This document shows, one piece after another, positions 18,564 to 27,848 of a DNA stretch of 64,000 nt. The stretch comes from Mesoflavibacter sp037029465 (lineage in GTDB: Bacteria; Bacteroidota; Bacteroidia; Flavobacteriales; Flavobacteriaceae). The stretch is taken from positions 124,001-188,000 of the forward strand of contig NZ_JAYMEM010000028.1 of the NCBI RefSeq assembly GCF_037029465.1, given 5' to 3'. The position numbers and the translations under genes are program-made. The notes under the pieces were generated by a model, which saw nothing but the letters and a program-made list of their open reading frames with translations, was not told where the DNA came from and did no database searches. Each line of letters starts with the position of its first letter. The first letter of the stretch is position 1.

Positions 18564-19277
18564 ATGAACTCACGTATTTTAAAAACTGTATTTCTATTTT
18601 TTATCGCATTAAACTTTAGCTGTAAACAAAACAAATCAGAAGCTACTTTAGCTGAGTATAAGTACGCAGATCAACCAGAAACGATTAGCTGTGATCCTGC
18701 AATTGATAAGCTAATGAAAGAAGCTTTATATAGTTTTGAAAACGATATGCTTAATCAATATGATCCTAACGGAAAGAATAAACTTAGAGCCTATCGTACC
18801 TTTGTTAATAAAGCTGTCGCAAACCGTGTAGACGTAGCCAATATGATGTCTAAACATACAAAAGCTGTTTTTGACGTTTTAAAAACAAAAACAGAACTTT
18901 GGGATGGCACAACATTAAACTATAATAGTGATTTAGTTAAATGCTTATCTAATAACATACAAGACAAAAACCTAAAAACCACCTTTGATGCATTAGTAAG
19001 CACTAACAGTATGAACCAACAATTATTTGGACCTGCATTAAGAAGTAACACGTCTTACACAAGAGACATATATTTACAAACTTTTTTAGCTTTAGATTAT
19101 TATTACGCAAAAATGTTAGTATTAGACTTTGCTCAAATAGATTTAGAAGCTAACGAAGCAAAGCAGCAAACCAACAGTAAAATAGATTTCAATAAAAAAC
19201 CGCAATTGGCTCCTAAAAGAGACTTACAATCTTTCAAAACCTCAAAACCAGATGATCACGCTGGCCACAATCATTAA
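18564..19277 (+). CDS. Lipoprotein of unknown function between mutA and mutB
   Basis: The 237-residue product has a lipobox (N-F-S-C near residue 20) and a helical mature domain that ends in a His-rich tail (DDHAGHNH). It is not a recognised mutase subunit or chaperone. The gene is co-directional with tight spacing (18 bp before, 16 bp after), so it is probably in the same transcript as mutA and mutB. The His-rich end could bind metal, but this is only a suggestion. Confidence 0.7.
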   Translation: MNSRILKTVFLFFIALNFSCKQNKSEATLAEYKYADQPETISCDPAIDKLMKEALYSFENDMLNQYDPNGKNKLRAYRTFVNKAVANRVDVANMMSKHTKAVFDVLKTKTELWDGTTLNYNSDLVKCLSNNIQDKNLKTTFDALVSTNSMNQQLFGPALRSNTSYTRDIYLQTFLALDYYYAKMLVLDFAQIDLEANEAKQQTNSKIDFNKKPQLAPKRDLQSFKTSKPDDHAGHNH

Positions 19278-19293
19278 TTGAAAAACATTCTGT

Positions 19294-21417
19294 ATGTCAA
19301 GAAAAAATCTTCAGCATATAACGCTAAAAATCAAAGACAGTAAAGAAGCCAATCAAAAGGTTTCAACTTTTAATACTGCGGAAGATATTCCTGTAAAATC
19401 AACGTATTCTAAATCAGATATTGAAAATTTAGAACATCTAAATTTTGTTGCAGGAATTGCTCCAAACCTTCGCGGACCATACAGTACTATGTACGTTCGC
19501 AGACCTTGGACCATACGTCAATATGCAGGTTTTAGTACAGCTGAAGAAAGTAACGCCTTTTACAGAAGAAACCTCGAAGCTGGTCAAAAAGGACTTTCAG
19601 TTGCTTTTGATTTGGCAACACATCGTGGTTATGATTCTGATCACGAACGTGTCGTTGGAGACGTTGGCAAAGCTGGTGTAGCTATTGATAGCGTTGAAGA
19701 TATGAAGGTTTTATTTGACCAAATTCCGTTAGATAAAATGTCAGTTTCAATGACTATGAATGGTGCTGTGTTACCAATTATGGCATTTTACATTGTCGCT
19801 GCTGAAGAACAAGGCGTAAAACCTGAACAGCTAGCAGGAACTATTCAAAATGATATTTTAAAGGAATTTATGGTGCGTAATACTTACATCTATCCACCAA
19901 CGCCTTCCATGAAAATCATTTCAGATATTTTTGAATATACTAGCCAGAACATGCCAAAGTTCAACAGTATTAGTATTTCTGGTTACCACATGCAAGAAGC
20001 TGGCGCAACTTGTGATATCGAATTAGCATATACACTTGCAGATGGATTAGAATATATTAGAAAAGGATTAGATGCAGGAATGGATATAGATACTTTTGCT
20101 CCAAGATTATCCTTCTTCTGGGCTATTGGTATGAATCATTTTATGGAAATTGCTAAAATGAGAGCTGCAAGAATGCTTTGGGCTAAATTGGTGAAACAAT
20201 TCAACCCTAAAAACGCTAAATCTTTAGCATTACGTACACATTGTCAAACAAGTGGTTGGAGTCTTACAGAGCAAGATCCATTTAATAACGTAGCAAGAAC
20301 AACTATTGAAGCTGCTGCTGCTGCTTTTGGTGGCACACAGAGTTTGCATACCAATGCATTAGACGAAGCGATTGCATTACCAACAGATTTTTCGGCAAGA
20401 ATTGCACGTAACACGCAGATTTTCTTACAAGAAGAAACACATATCACTAAAACTGTAGATCCTTGGGCAGGTAGTTATTATGTTGAAAAACTAACTCATG
20501 ATATTGCCGAAAAAGCTTGGGATTTAATACAAGAAGTAGAAGATCTTGGCGGAATGACTAAAGCAATAGAAGCTGGTATACCAAAACTTCGTATTGAAGA
20601 AGCTGCTGCGCGTAAACAAGCAAGAATAGATTCTGGTCAAGACATAATAGTTGGAGTAAACAAATACCAATTAGAACAAGAAGATCCTTTACATATTTTA
20701 GAAGTAGATAACCAAACGGTAAGACTACAACAAATAGAAAGCATTAATAAAATTAAAGCAACTCGTAATACTGAAAACGTAAAAAAAGCTTTAGAAAATT
20801 TAACCAATGCTGCAAAAACAGGTCAAGAAAATTTATTAGCTTTAGCAGTAATAGCAGCAAAACAACGTGCTACTTTAGGAGAAATTAGTGATGCTTTAGA
20901 AACTGTATTTGGACGTTATAAAGCAAATATAAAATCATTTTCAGGTGTGTATAGCAAAGAGATAAAAGACGATAGTAGCTTTAAAAAAGCAAGAGAACTA
21001 GCAGATACATTTGCTGAGCAAGAAGGCAGAAGACCTCGTATTATGATTGCAAAAATGGGACAAGATGGTCATGATCGTGGAGCAAAAGTAGTTGCTACTG
21101 GTTATGCAGATGTAGGTTTTGATGTAGATATTGGACCATTATTTCAAACACCTCAAGAAGCGGCAAAACAAGCAGTAGAAAATGATGTACATATTTTAGG
21201 TGTATCAAGTTTGGCTGCAGGACATAAAACTTTAGTTCCGCAAGTTATCGAAGAGCTTAAAAAATATGGTCGCGAAGATATTATGGTCATTGTTGGTGGT
21301 GTTATCCCTAAACAAGATTATCAATATTTATTTGATGCAGGTGCTGTCGCCGTTTTTGGACCAGGAACAAAAATTAGCGATGCTGCTATTAAGATTTTAG
21401 AAATTTTGATAGATTAA
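19294..21417 (+). CDS. mutB: Methylmalonyl-CoA mutase large (alpha) subunit
   Basis: The 707-residue product has an N-terminal catalytic TIM barrel (RGPYSTMYVRRPWTIRQYAG and the SISGYHMQEAG region) and a C-terminal cobalamin-binding domain with D-G-H-D-R-G (the DxHxxG ligand motif), followed by the VSSLAAGHKT loop. It catalyses the adenosylcobalamin-dependent rearrangement in propionate metabolism. A terminator follows 7 bp after the stop, so it ends the operon started at udk. Confidence 0.97.
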   Translation: MSRKNLQHITLKIKDSKEANQKVSTFNTAEDIPVKSTYSKSDIENLEHLNFVAGIAPNLRGPYSTMYVRRPWTIRQYAGFSTAEESNAFYRRNLEAGQKGLSVAFDLATHRGYDSDHERVVGDVGKAGVAIDSVEDMKVLFDQIPLDKMSVSMTMNGAVLPIMAFYIVAAEEQGVKPEQLAGTIQNDILKEFMVRNTYIYPPTPSMKIISDIFEYTSQNMPKFNSISISGYHMQEAGATCDIELAYTLADGLEYIRKGLDAGMDIDTFAPRLSFFWAIGMNHFMEIAKMRAARMLWAKLVKQFNPKNAKSLALRTHCQTSGWSLTEQDPFNNVARTTIEAAAAAFGGTQSLHTNALDEAIALPTDFSARIARNTQIFLQEETHITKTVDPWAGSYYVEKLTHDIAEKAWDLIQEVEDLGGMTKAIEAGIPKLRIEEAAARKQARIDSGQDIIVGVNKYQLEQEDPLHILEVDNQTVRLQQIESINKIKATRNTENVKKALENLTNAAKTGQENLLALAVIAAKQRATLGEISDALETVFGRYKANIKSFSGVYSKEIKDDSSFKKARELADTFAEQEGRRPRIMIAKMGQDGHDRGAKVVATGYADVGFDVDIGPLFQTPQEAAKQAVENDVHILGVSSLAAGHKTLVPQVIEELKKYGREDIMVIVGGVIPKQDYQYLFDAGAVAVFGPGTKISDAAIKILEILID

Positions 21418-21423
21418 TTATAA

Positions 21424-21455
21424 AAAGAGCCACTAAAAAAGTGGCTCTTTTTTTT
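21424..21455 (+). terminator. Terminator after mutB
   Basis: The arms AAAGAGCCAC and GTGGCTCTTT form a 10-bp stem with loop TAAAAAA followed by eight T's. This is a strong factor-independent terminator for the mutase operon. Confidence 0.9.
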
Positions 21456-21587
21456 ATAATAATTTAAAATTCTTCTCGTTTGATTATTGAATAAATTTTC
21501 ATTTTAACATAAATTTCAATATTTAATTAAACTTAAATTATACTTTTATAAACATTCCTTACTAATTATTAATTAAAACAACCAGAA

Positions 21588-24443
21588 ATGAAAAAATCAC
21601 TATCAATTTTTACAATGGTGTTGTTTGTATTAACAGGTACTATTAAATTAAATGGGCAAACTGTTACTAAAACATCACTTAAAACAAATCAAACTTCAAC
21701 ATTTAATTCCGCAGAAAAAATCCCTTTCAATCCAGAAGTAAAAAAAGGAGTTTTAAGTAATGGATTAACTTATTATATTAAAAACAATGGTAAACCTGAA
21801 AACAAAGTAGAACTTAGACTTGTAGTTAAAGCTGGTTCTATTTTAGAAGACGAAGACCAAAGAGGTTTAGCTCATTTTATGGAGCACATGAACTTTAACG
21901 GAACCAAAAATTTCAAGAAAAATGAATTGGTAGACTATCTACAAAGTATAGGTGTAAAATTTGGTGCTCACTTAAACGCATACACCAGTTTTGACGAAAC
22001 AGTTTACATGCTTCCAATACCAAGTGATAATCCTGAAAAATTAGAAAAAGGATTTCAAATATTAGAAGATTGGGCACATAACGCGCTATTAACAGAAAAA
22101 GATATTGATGAAGAAAGAGGTGTTGTTTTAGAAGAATTTAGATTGGGTCAAGGTGCAGATGAAAGAATGATGCAAAACTACCTACCAAAATTAATGTATG
22201 GTTCTAAATACGCAGAAAGATTACCTATTGGAACAAAAGAAAATCTTGAAAATTTTAACTACGAAAGCTTAAGACGCTATTATAAAGATTGGTACAGACC
22301 AGATTTAATGGCAGTTATAGCTGTTGGAGATATTGATGTAGAAACTTTAGAAAACAAAATCAAATCTCATTTTGGAGGAATAAAAAATCCAGACACACCA
22401 AAACCTAGAGAAGTTTTTTACGTTCCAAATCATGACGAAACTTTTGTAGCTATAGAGACCGACAAAGAAGCTTCATTTTCTCAAGTTAGAGTACTTTTTA
22501 AAGATGAAGGCAATAGCAAAGAAGATGAAACTTTAGACGAGTATAGACACTCTATTATAGAATCACTTTTCTCTCAAATGATTAATAATCGCTTAGACGA
22601 ATTAAGAAATAGTGAAAATCCTCCATTTGTTTATGGGTACTCTTATCATGGAGGCACATGGGCAGACACTAAAGAAGCTTATCAATCTTTTGCAATGACT
22701 AGTCCTGATGGACAATTAAAGGCATTAAAAGTATTACTTGAAGAAAACGAAAGAGTAAAAAAATACGGTTTTGGACAAGGTGAATTTGAAAGAGCAAAAA
22801 AAGATTTAATCGCAAGATTAGAAAAATCTTTTAAAGACAAAGATAAAACCGAGTCTAACAGAGTTTTAGGAGAATACATAAGAAACTTTTTGGTTAACGA
22901 GCCTATGCCTGGTATAGAATGGGAATATAATTTCCATAAAGAACAATTACCAACAATAAAGCTTAATGAAGTAAATCAATTAATTTCTGACTATATAAAA
23001 GACACGAACAGAGTTGTAGTTTTAACAGGTCCTGATAAAGAAGATATTAAAAAAGTAACAGCAAAAGAAGTAAGAGATTTATTAGAAACCGTTAAAAACG
23101 AAAACATAAAACCTTACGAAGACAAAGAAGTAGCTTCTTCTTTAATTACAAATTTACCTCCAAAAGGTTCTATCGTAAAAGAAACACAAAATGGCAAATT
23201 AGGTACCACTACCCTAACCTTAAGTAACGGCACAACGGTTACTTACAAAAAAACAGACTTTAAAAACGATGAAATTTTATTTGACGGCTTCAGTTTTGGT
23301 GGTAGTTCTTTATATTCTGATGAAGATTACCTAGAAACAGTATTTGCTAATAATGGACTTACAGATGCTGGTGTTAACGGGTTTAGCAAAGTAGATTTAG
23401 GCAAAATGATGTCAGGAAAAATTGTAAGTGTAAGACCAAGAGTTGGTGGTATTACAGAAGAAATTTCAGGATCTTCAACGCCAAAAGACTTTGAAGAATT
23501 GTTTCAACTAACGCATTTATATTTCACCTCTTTAAATAAAGACGAAAAAGCTTTTGCTTCTTACATAAACAAACAAAAAGCCTTTATTGGCAATATGTTA
23601 TCAAGTCCACAATTCTATTTTCAAGATCAATATTCAAAATTTGTATACGGTGCAAACCCAAGATATTCTGGTTTCCCAACGCCAGAAAAATTAGATCAAG
23701 CTAATTATGATTTAGCTTATCAAAAATATAAAGAACGTTTTGCAAACGCTGGAGATTTCAATTTTTACTTTGTAGGTAATATTGATGAGAACAAAATAAA
23801 GGAATACTCAGAAAAATATTTAGCTAACTTACCATCAACAGGTAAAGAAGAGACTTATAACACAACAGATTTTAGACCACTTAGTGGATCGCATACTAAA
23901 ATTGTAGAAAAAGGTACAGACCCAAAAAGTTCTGTTAGAATCGTGTACCAAGGTGAAACAACTTATGACGCAAAAGAAGATTATGCATTAAGTAGTTTAG
24001 GTGAAATTTTAACCATAAAACTAATCGAAAAACTACGTGAAGAAGAAGGCGGAGTTTATGGTGTTGGAGCTAGAGGAAACATTAATAAAATTCCTTACGG
24101 ATGGTACAGCTTTAGTATTAGTTTTCCTTGTGGACCAGAAAATGTAGAAAAGCTTAAAAACGCAGCTATTGCTGAAGTTGAAAAAATTGTAGCTAACGGA
24201 CCTACAGAAGAGGATTTAGCCAAAGTAAAAGAAGCACAGTTATTAGAAAGAAAAGAAGATTTAAAAGAAAACAGATTCTGGTTAAGACTTCTTAAAAATG
24301 CAGATTATGAAGATAAAGACGCTAACAAAGTCTTAGAGTATGAAAATATGGTAAATAACCTTAGTAAAGCAGACATTCAAAATGTTGCTAAAAAGTATCT
24401 TACAAACGGTTATATTTTAGGTATTCATAACCCAGAAAAATAA
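21588..24443 (+). CDS. M16-family zinc metallopeptidase, exported
   Basis: The 951-residue product has a signal peptide (about residues 1-24) and two tandem M16 repeats. The inverted zinc motif H-F-M-E-H is at 96-100 and the third ligand is the glutamate in the ERGVVLEEF segment about 75 residues later. The second half has the non-catalytic partner domain. Such proteins degrade peptides in the periplasm. Length is normal for a fused two-domain M16 enzyme. It stands alone, flanked by terminators. Confidence 0.93.
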   Translation: MKKSLSIFTMVLFVLTGTIKLNGQTVTKTSLKTNQTSTFNSAEKIPFNPEVKKGVLSNGLTYYIKNNGKPENKVELRLVVKAGSILEDEDQRGLAHFMEHMNFNGTKNFKKNELVDYLQSIGVKFGAHLNAYTSFDETVYMLPIPSDNPEKLEKGFQILEDWAHNALLTEKDIDEERGVVLEEFRLGQGADERMMQNYLPKLMYGSKYAERLPIGTKENLENFNYESLRRYYKDWYRPDLMAVIAVGDIDVETLENKIKSHFGGIKNPDTPKPREVFYVPNHDETFVAIETDKEASFSQVRVLFKDEGNSKEDETLDEYRHSIIESLFSQMINNRLDELRNSENPPFVYGYSYHGGTWADTKEAYQSFAMTSPDGQLKALKVLLEENERVKKYGFGQGEFERAKKDLIARLEKSFKDKDKTESNRVLGEYIRNFLVNEPMPGIEWEYNFHKEQLPTIKLNEVNQLISDYIKDTNRVVVLTGPDKEDIKKVTAKEVRDLLETVKNENIKPYEDKEVASSLITNLPPKGSIVKETQNGKLGTTTLTLSNGTTVTYKKTDFKNDEILFDGFSFGGSSLYSDEDYLETVFANNGLTDAGVNGFSKVDLGKMMSGKIVSVRPRVGGITEEISGSSTPKDFEELFQLTHLYFTSLNKDEKAFASYINKQKAFIGNMLSSPQFYFQDQYSKFVYGANPRYSGFPTPEKLDQANYDLAYQKYKERFANAGDFNFYFVGNIDENKIKEYSEKYLANLPSTGKEETYNTTDFRPLSGSHTKIVEKGTDPKSSVRIVYQGETTYDAKEDYALSSLGEILTIKLIEKLREEEGGVYGVGARGNINKIPYGWYSFSISFPCGPENVEKLKNAAIAEVEKIVANGPTEEDLAKVKEAQLLERKEDLKENRFWLRLLKNADYEDKDANKVLEYENMVNNLSKADIQNVAKKYLTNGYILGIHNPEK

Positions 24444-24461
24444 ACAAATTCAATATTAACA

Positions 24462-24501
24462 AAAAAGAGGTTGCAAAGTTAAATTTGCTACCTCTTTTTT
24501 T
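24462..24501 (+). terminator. Terminator after M16 peptidase
   Basis: The outer arms AAAGAGGT and ACCTCTTT and the inner arms GCAAA and TTTGC make a nested stem followed by a T-run. Confidence 0.8.
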
Positions 24502-24578
24502 TATTTATGTTATCAACAAAGGTTTTTATTCCTCATAAATAATTGTATTTTTACGCTTACAAAAAACCAAATTGATTA

Positions 24579-25343
24579 ATGGGTAAAATTATAGCAATTG
24601 CCAATCAAAAAGGTGGTGTTGGTAAGACAACTACCTCTGTAAACTTAGCTGCATCTTTAGGTGTTTTAGAAAAAAAAGTATTGCTTATAGACGCAGATCC
24701 ACAGGCTAATGCAACTTCTGGGCTAGGTATTGATGTAGAATCTGTAGAGATAGGAACCTATCAACTTTTAGAGCATACAAATACTGCTATAGAAGCTGCA
24801 ATACCTACAGAAACTCCAAACTTAGATATAATACCAGCTCATATTGACCTTGTTGCTATCGAAATTGAATTAGTAGATAAAGATCAGCGTGAATATATGC
24901 TTAAGAAAGCTCTTGAAGAGATAAAGGACCAATATGATTATATACTAATAGATTGCGCTCCTTCTTTAGGACTATTAACCCTTAATGCGCTAACTGCTGC
25001 AAATGCAGTAATTATTCCAATTCAGTGCGAATATTTTGCACTAGAAGGTTTAGGAAAATTATTAAACACTATTAAAAGTGTACAGAAAATACATAACAAA
25101 AATCTAGACATAGAAGGTTTATTGTTAACCATGTACGATTCGCGTTTAAGACTATCTAATCAAGTCGTAGACGAAGTTCAAAAACACTTTAATGATATGG
25201 TATTTAGTACCATCATACAGAGAAACGTTAAACTAAGTGAAGCGCCAAGTTATGGCGAAAACATCATTAATTACGATGCATCAAGTAAAGGTGCTAGCAA
25301 TTACTTAAGTTTGGCTAAAGAAATTATTACAAAAAACTCCTAA
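24579..25343 (+). CDS. parA: Chromosome partitioning ATPase ParA/Soj
   Basis: The 254-residue product has the deviant Walker A KGGVGKTT (about residues 11-18), the LIDADPQANAT motif and the IDCAPSLGLLTLNAL Walker B region. It is a nucleoid-associated ATPase that moves or loads ParB-parS complexes. It is followed after 3 bp by parB. Length and absence of an N-terminal helix-turn-helix fit a chromosomal ParA. Confidence 0.96.
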   Translation: MGKIIAIANQKGGVGKTTTSVNLAASLGVLEKKVLLIDADPQANATSGLGIDVESVEIGTYQLLEHTNTAIEAAIPTETPNLDIIPAHIDLVAIEIELVDKDQREYMLKKALEEIKDQYDYILIDCAPSLGLLTLNALTAANAVIIPIQCEYFALEGLGKLLNTIKSVQKIHNKNLDIEGLLLTMYDSRLRLSNQVVDEVQKHFNDMVFSTIIQRNVKLSEAPSYGENIINYDASSKGASNYLSLAKEIITKNS

Positions 25344-25346
25344 TTT

Positions 25347-26255
25347 ATGGCGAAAGCAACTAAGAAACAGGCTTTAGGACGCGGACTTTCAGCATTATTG
25401 AAAGATCCAGAAAACGATATACAATCTGCAAAAGACAAAAACGCAGACAAAGTTATAGGTAATATTGTCGAGTTAGAATTAGATCAAATTGAAATGAACC
25501 CATTTCAACCACGTACTAATTTTAACGAAGAATCGCTGCGCGAACTAGCCTCGTCTATTAGAGAATTAGGTGTTATCCAACCAATTACAGTTAGAAAATT
25601 AGGTTTTGAAAAATACCAATTAGTCTCTGGTGAAAGACGTTTTAGAGCTTCAAAATTAGTTGGCTTAGAAACCGTTCCTGCGTACATAAGAATAGCTAAC
25701 GATCAAGAAAGTCTAGAAATGGCATTGGTAGAAAACATCCAACGCCAGGACTTAGACCCAATAGAAATTGCTTTATCCTATCAACGTTTAATAGACGAAA
25801 TTAACCTTACACAAGAACAAATGAGTGAACGTGTAGGAAAAAAACGAAGCACCATTGCTAATTACTTACGTCTTTTAAAGTTAGATCCGATTATCCAAAC
25901 AGGTATGCGTGATGGATTTTTATCTATGGGACATGGTCGTGCTATTATAAATATTGAAGACCAAAACACGCAACTTGAAATCTATGAAAAGATTTTAAGC
26001 GATAAACTTTCTGTTAGACAAACCGAAAATTTAGTTCGTAACTATAACCAAACTAGCGAGGTAAAAGTCCCTACAAAACCTACAAAAGAAGAATTACCAA
26101 AATATGTTAAAAAGGGCATAGCTGCTTTTTCAGAATACTTTGGGCATAAAATTGACGTTAAAGTCTCTAGCAATGGTAAAGGAAAAATTACAATTCCATT
26201 CCATTCAGAAGAAGATTTTAATCGTATAAAAAAGCTAGTCCAAGGTGATAAATAA
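25347..26255 (+). CDS. parB: ParB/Spo0J chromosome partitioning protein
   Basis: The 302-residue product starts with the ALGRGLSALL signature, has the ParB nuclease-like domain with the GERRFRA box (CTP-binding region) and a helix-turn-helix (VGKKRSTIANYLRLLKL), then a C-terminal dimerisation domain. It binds parS and forms a CTP-dependent clamp. No consensus 16-bp parS palindrome was noticed in the window by eye. It overlaps the next gene by 11 bp. Confidence 0.95.
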   Translation: MAKATKKQALGRGLSALLKDPENDIQSAKDKNADKVIGNIVELELDQIEMNPFQPRTNFNEESLRELASSIRELGVIQPITVRKLGFEKYQLVSGERRFRASKLVGLETVPAYIRIANDQESLEMALVENIQRQDLDPIEIALSYQRLIDEINLTQEQMSERVGKKRSTIANYLRLLKLDPIIQTGMRDGFLSMGHGRAIINIEDQNTQLEIYEKILSDKLSVRQTENLVRNYNQTSEVKVPTKPTKEELPKYVKKGIAAFSEYFGHKIDVKVSSNGKGKITIPFHSEEDFNRIKKLVQGDK

Positions 26256-26889
26256 GCGCTATATCCTTACACTTTTTTGTGTTATTTGTTGCTGTTTTCT
26301 ACAAGCACAAGAAGACAATAATAGTCAAGAAGCAGACACCTCTAAAACTGCTAAAAACCAATTACCAGATGGTTTAAAAGAAAAAGACGATGTTGTTTTA
26401 ACAGACTCCAGCAAAATTAAAAAGGTAAAACTTCCTAGAGAATACGATCCTTTAGCGCCTTCTCGCGCAGCATTCTATTCTGCCATTTTACCTGGTTTAG
26501 GACAAGCTTATAATGGTAAATATTGGAAAGTACCAATAGTTGTTGGTGCTATTACAACAGGTATTTTATTTTACGACCATAATAACAAACAATACAATCG
26601 TGTAAGAGACGCTTATAAAAGAAGACTTGCTGGTTTTACCGATGATGAGTTTTATGGCAGACTTACAGATGATGGGTTAAGAGAAGCGCAAAAAACCTTC
26701 AGACGTAATAAAGAATTATCATTATTAATTACTTTTGGTTTGTACGCCTTAAACATTGTAGATGCTAACATAGATGCGCATTTATTACAATATAACATAA
26801 ATGAAGATTTAAGTTTAAAACCTCATTATAAATTAAACGAAATAGATAATCAAGGTGATGTAGGTTTAACACTTAATTTTAAATTTTAA
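26245..26889 (+). CDS. DUF5683 membrane protein
   Basis: The 214-residue product has a signal peptide and the DUF5683 core, PSRAAFYSAILPGLGQAYNG, followed by KYWKVPIV and two hydrophobic segments. It is an envelope protein of unknown role that commonly follows parB in Bacteroidota. The 11-bp overlap with parB and the adjacent dapB suggest one operon. Confidence 0.85.
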   Translation: MINKRYILTLFCVICCCFLQAQEDNNSQEADTSKTAKNQLPDGLKEKDDVVLTDSSKIKKVKLPREYDPLAPSRAAFYSAILPGLGQAYNGKYWKVPIVVGAITTGILFYDHNNKQYNRVRDAYKRRLAGFTDDEFYGRLTDDGLREAQKTFRRNKELSLLITFGLYALNIVDANIDAHLLQYNINEDLSLKPHYKLNEIDNQGDVGLTLNFKF

Positions 26890-26936
26890 CTTCAGAAAAT
26901 ATTGAAGCAATCGTGCTTCTTTCAAATATATAAACG

Positions 26937-27635
26937 ATGAAAATTGCATTATTAGGTTATGGTAGAATGGGTCAAGCTATTGAACAAATTGCCATAAACC
27001 GTGGACATGATATTGTAATAAAAACTAGCAAAGATTCTGGTTACAATATTAAAGATGCAGATGTTGCTATAGATTTTAGCATTCCTAATGCTGCTTTTAA
27101 TAACATTTCTAACTGTCTAAATAATAACGTTCCTATAATTTCAGGTACTACAGGTTGGTTAGATAAATATAACGACGCTGTTTCGCTTTGCAAAAAAAAT
27201 AAAGGCGCATTTATATATGCTTCAAACTTTAGTTTAGGCGTAAACATTTTTTTTGAGCTAAATGAAATATTAGCAAAAATGATGACTAAGCTTGAAGATT
27301 ATAAAGTTGATATAGAAGAAATTCATCATACAAAAAAACTAGATGCACCAAGTGGTACAGCTATAACTTTAGCAGAAGGCGTAATAAAAAACCACAGTCA
27401 ATATTCTAATTGGAAATTAGATGAAAGTACAGAAAACACACTACCAATAACTGCAAAACGTATTCCTGATGTACCTGGAACACATATTATTACTTACAAA
27501 AGCGCTATTGACACCATAAAAATTGAACACGAGGCGCACAGCAGACAAGGTTTTGCTTTAGGTGCTGTGATTGCTGCCGAGTGGATTATTGGGAAAACAG
27601 GTGTTTTTACTATGAAAGATGTGCTTTCTCTATAA
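26937..27635 (+). CDS. dapB: 4-hydroxy-tetrahydrodipicolinate reductase
   Basis: The 232-residue product has the N-terminal Rossmann motif GYGRMG (residues 7-12) and the catalytic HHTKKLDAPSGTA segment (His-His and Lys). It reduces dihydrodipicolinate in lysine and diaminopimelate synthesis. It is slightly shorter than proteobacterial DapB, which is normal in Bacteroidota. Confidence 0.96.
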   Translation: MKIALLGYGRMGQAIEQIAINRGHDIVIKTSKDSGYNIKDADVAIDFSIPNAAFNNISNCLNNNVPIISGTTGWLDKYNDAVSLCKKNKGAFIYASNFSLGVNIFFELNEILAKMMTKLEDYKVDIEEIHHTKKLDAPSGTAITLAEGVIKNHSQYSNWKLDESTENTLPITAKRIPDVPGTHIITYKSAIDTIKIEHEAHSRQGFALGAVIAAEWIIGKTGVFTMKDVLSL

Positions 27636-27655
27636 TGATTAATGCAGAATGAATA

Positions 27656-27817
27656 ATGACTAAAGATTTAAAAGAAAGAACAAAAAACTTTGCGATTAGA
27701 CACTTTAAAAGTACTTTAGAAAAATGTAAATCTTTGTTAAAAGAGTCTGATGAACTAACAAGAATTTTTATTTCATCTAGAAAAACTGCAAATTTGAACA
27801 TTAATACTAATCAATAA
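27656..27817 (+). pseudogene. Internally deleted remnant of a four-helix-bundle (S23-like) gene
   Basis: An ATG at 27656 opens a 53-codon frame ending at 27817. Its start (MTKDLKERTKNFAIR) is the typical opening of four-helix-bundle (23S intervening-sequence protein family) genes. Its end (KESDELTRIFISSRKTA) is the typical close of the same family, which is normally about 115-125 residues. The middle helices (roughly 60 residues) are missing while the frame is kept. It is most likely a decayed copy rather than a working protein. It lies between dapB and lepB. Confidence 0.6.
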
Positions 27818-27848
27818 TAATTAGACATTAGTCAATAAAACTAAAATT

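Noticed and set aside
24579..26255. Origin or parS site next to parAB
   Set aside because: No 16-bp parS palindrome or DnaA-box cluster was seen nearby by eye.
27610..27801. 63-codon minus-strand frame between dapB and lepB
   Set aside because: It is the antisense of the four-helix-bundle remnant, which reads correctly on the plus strand.
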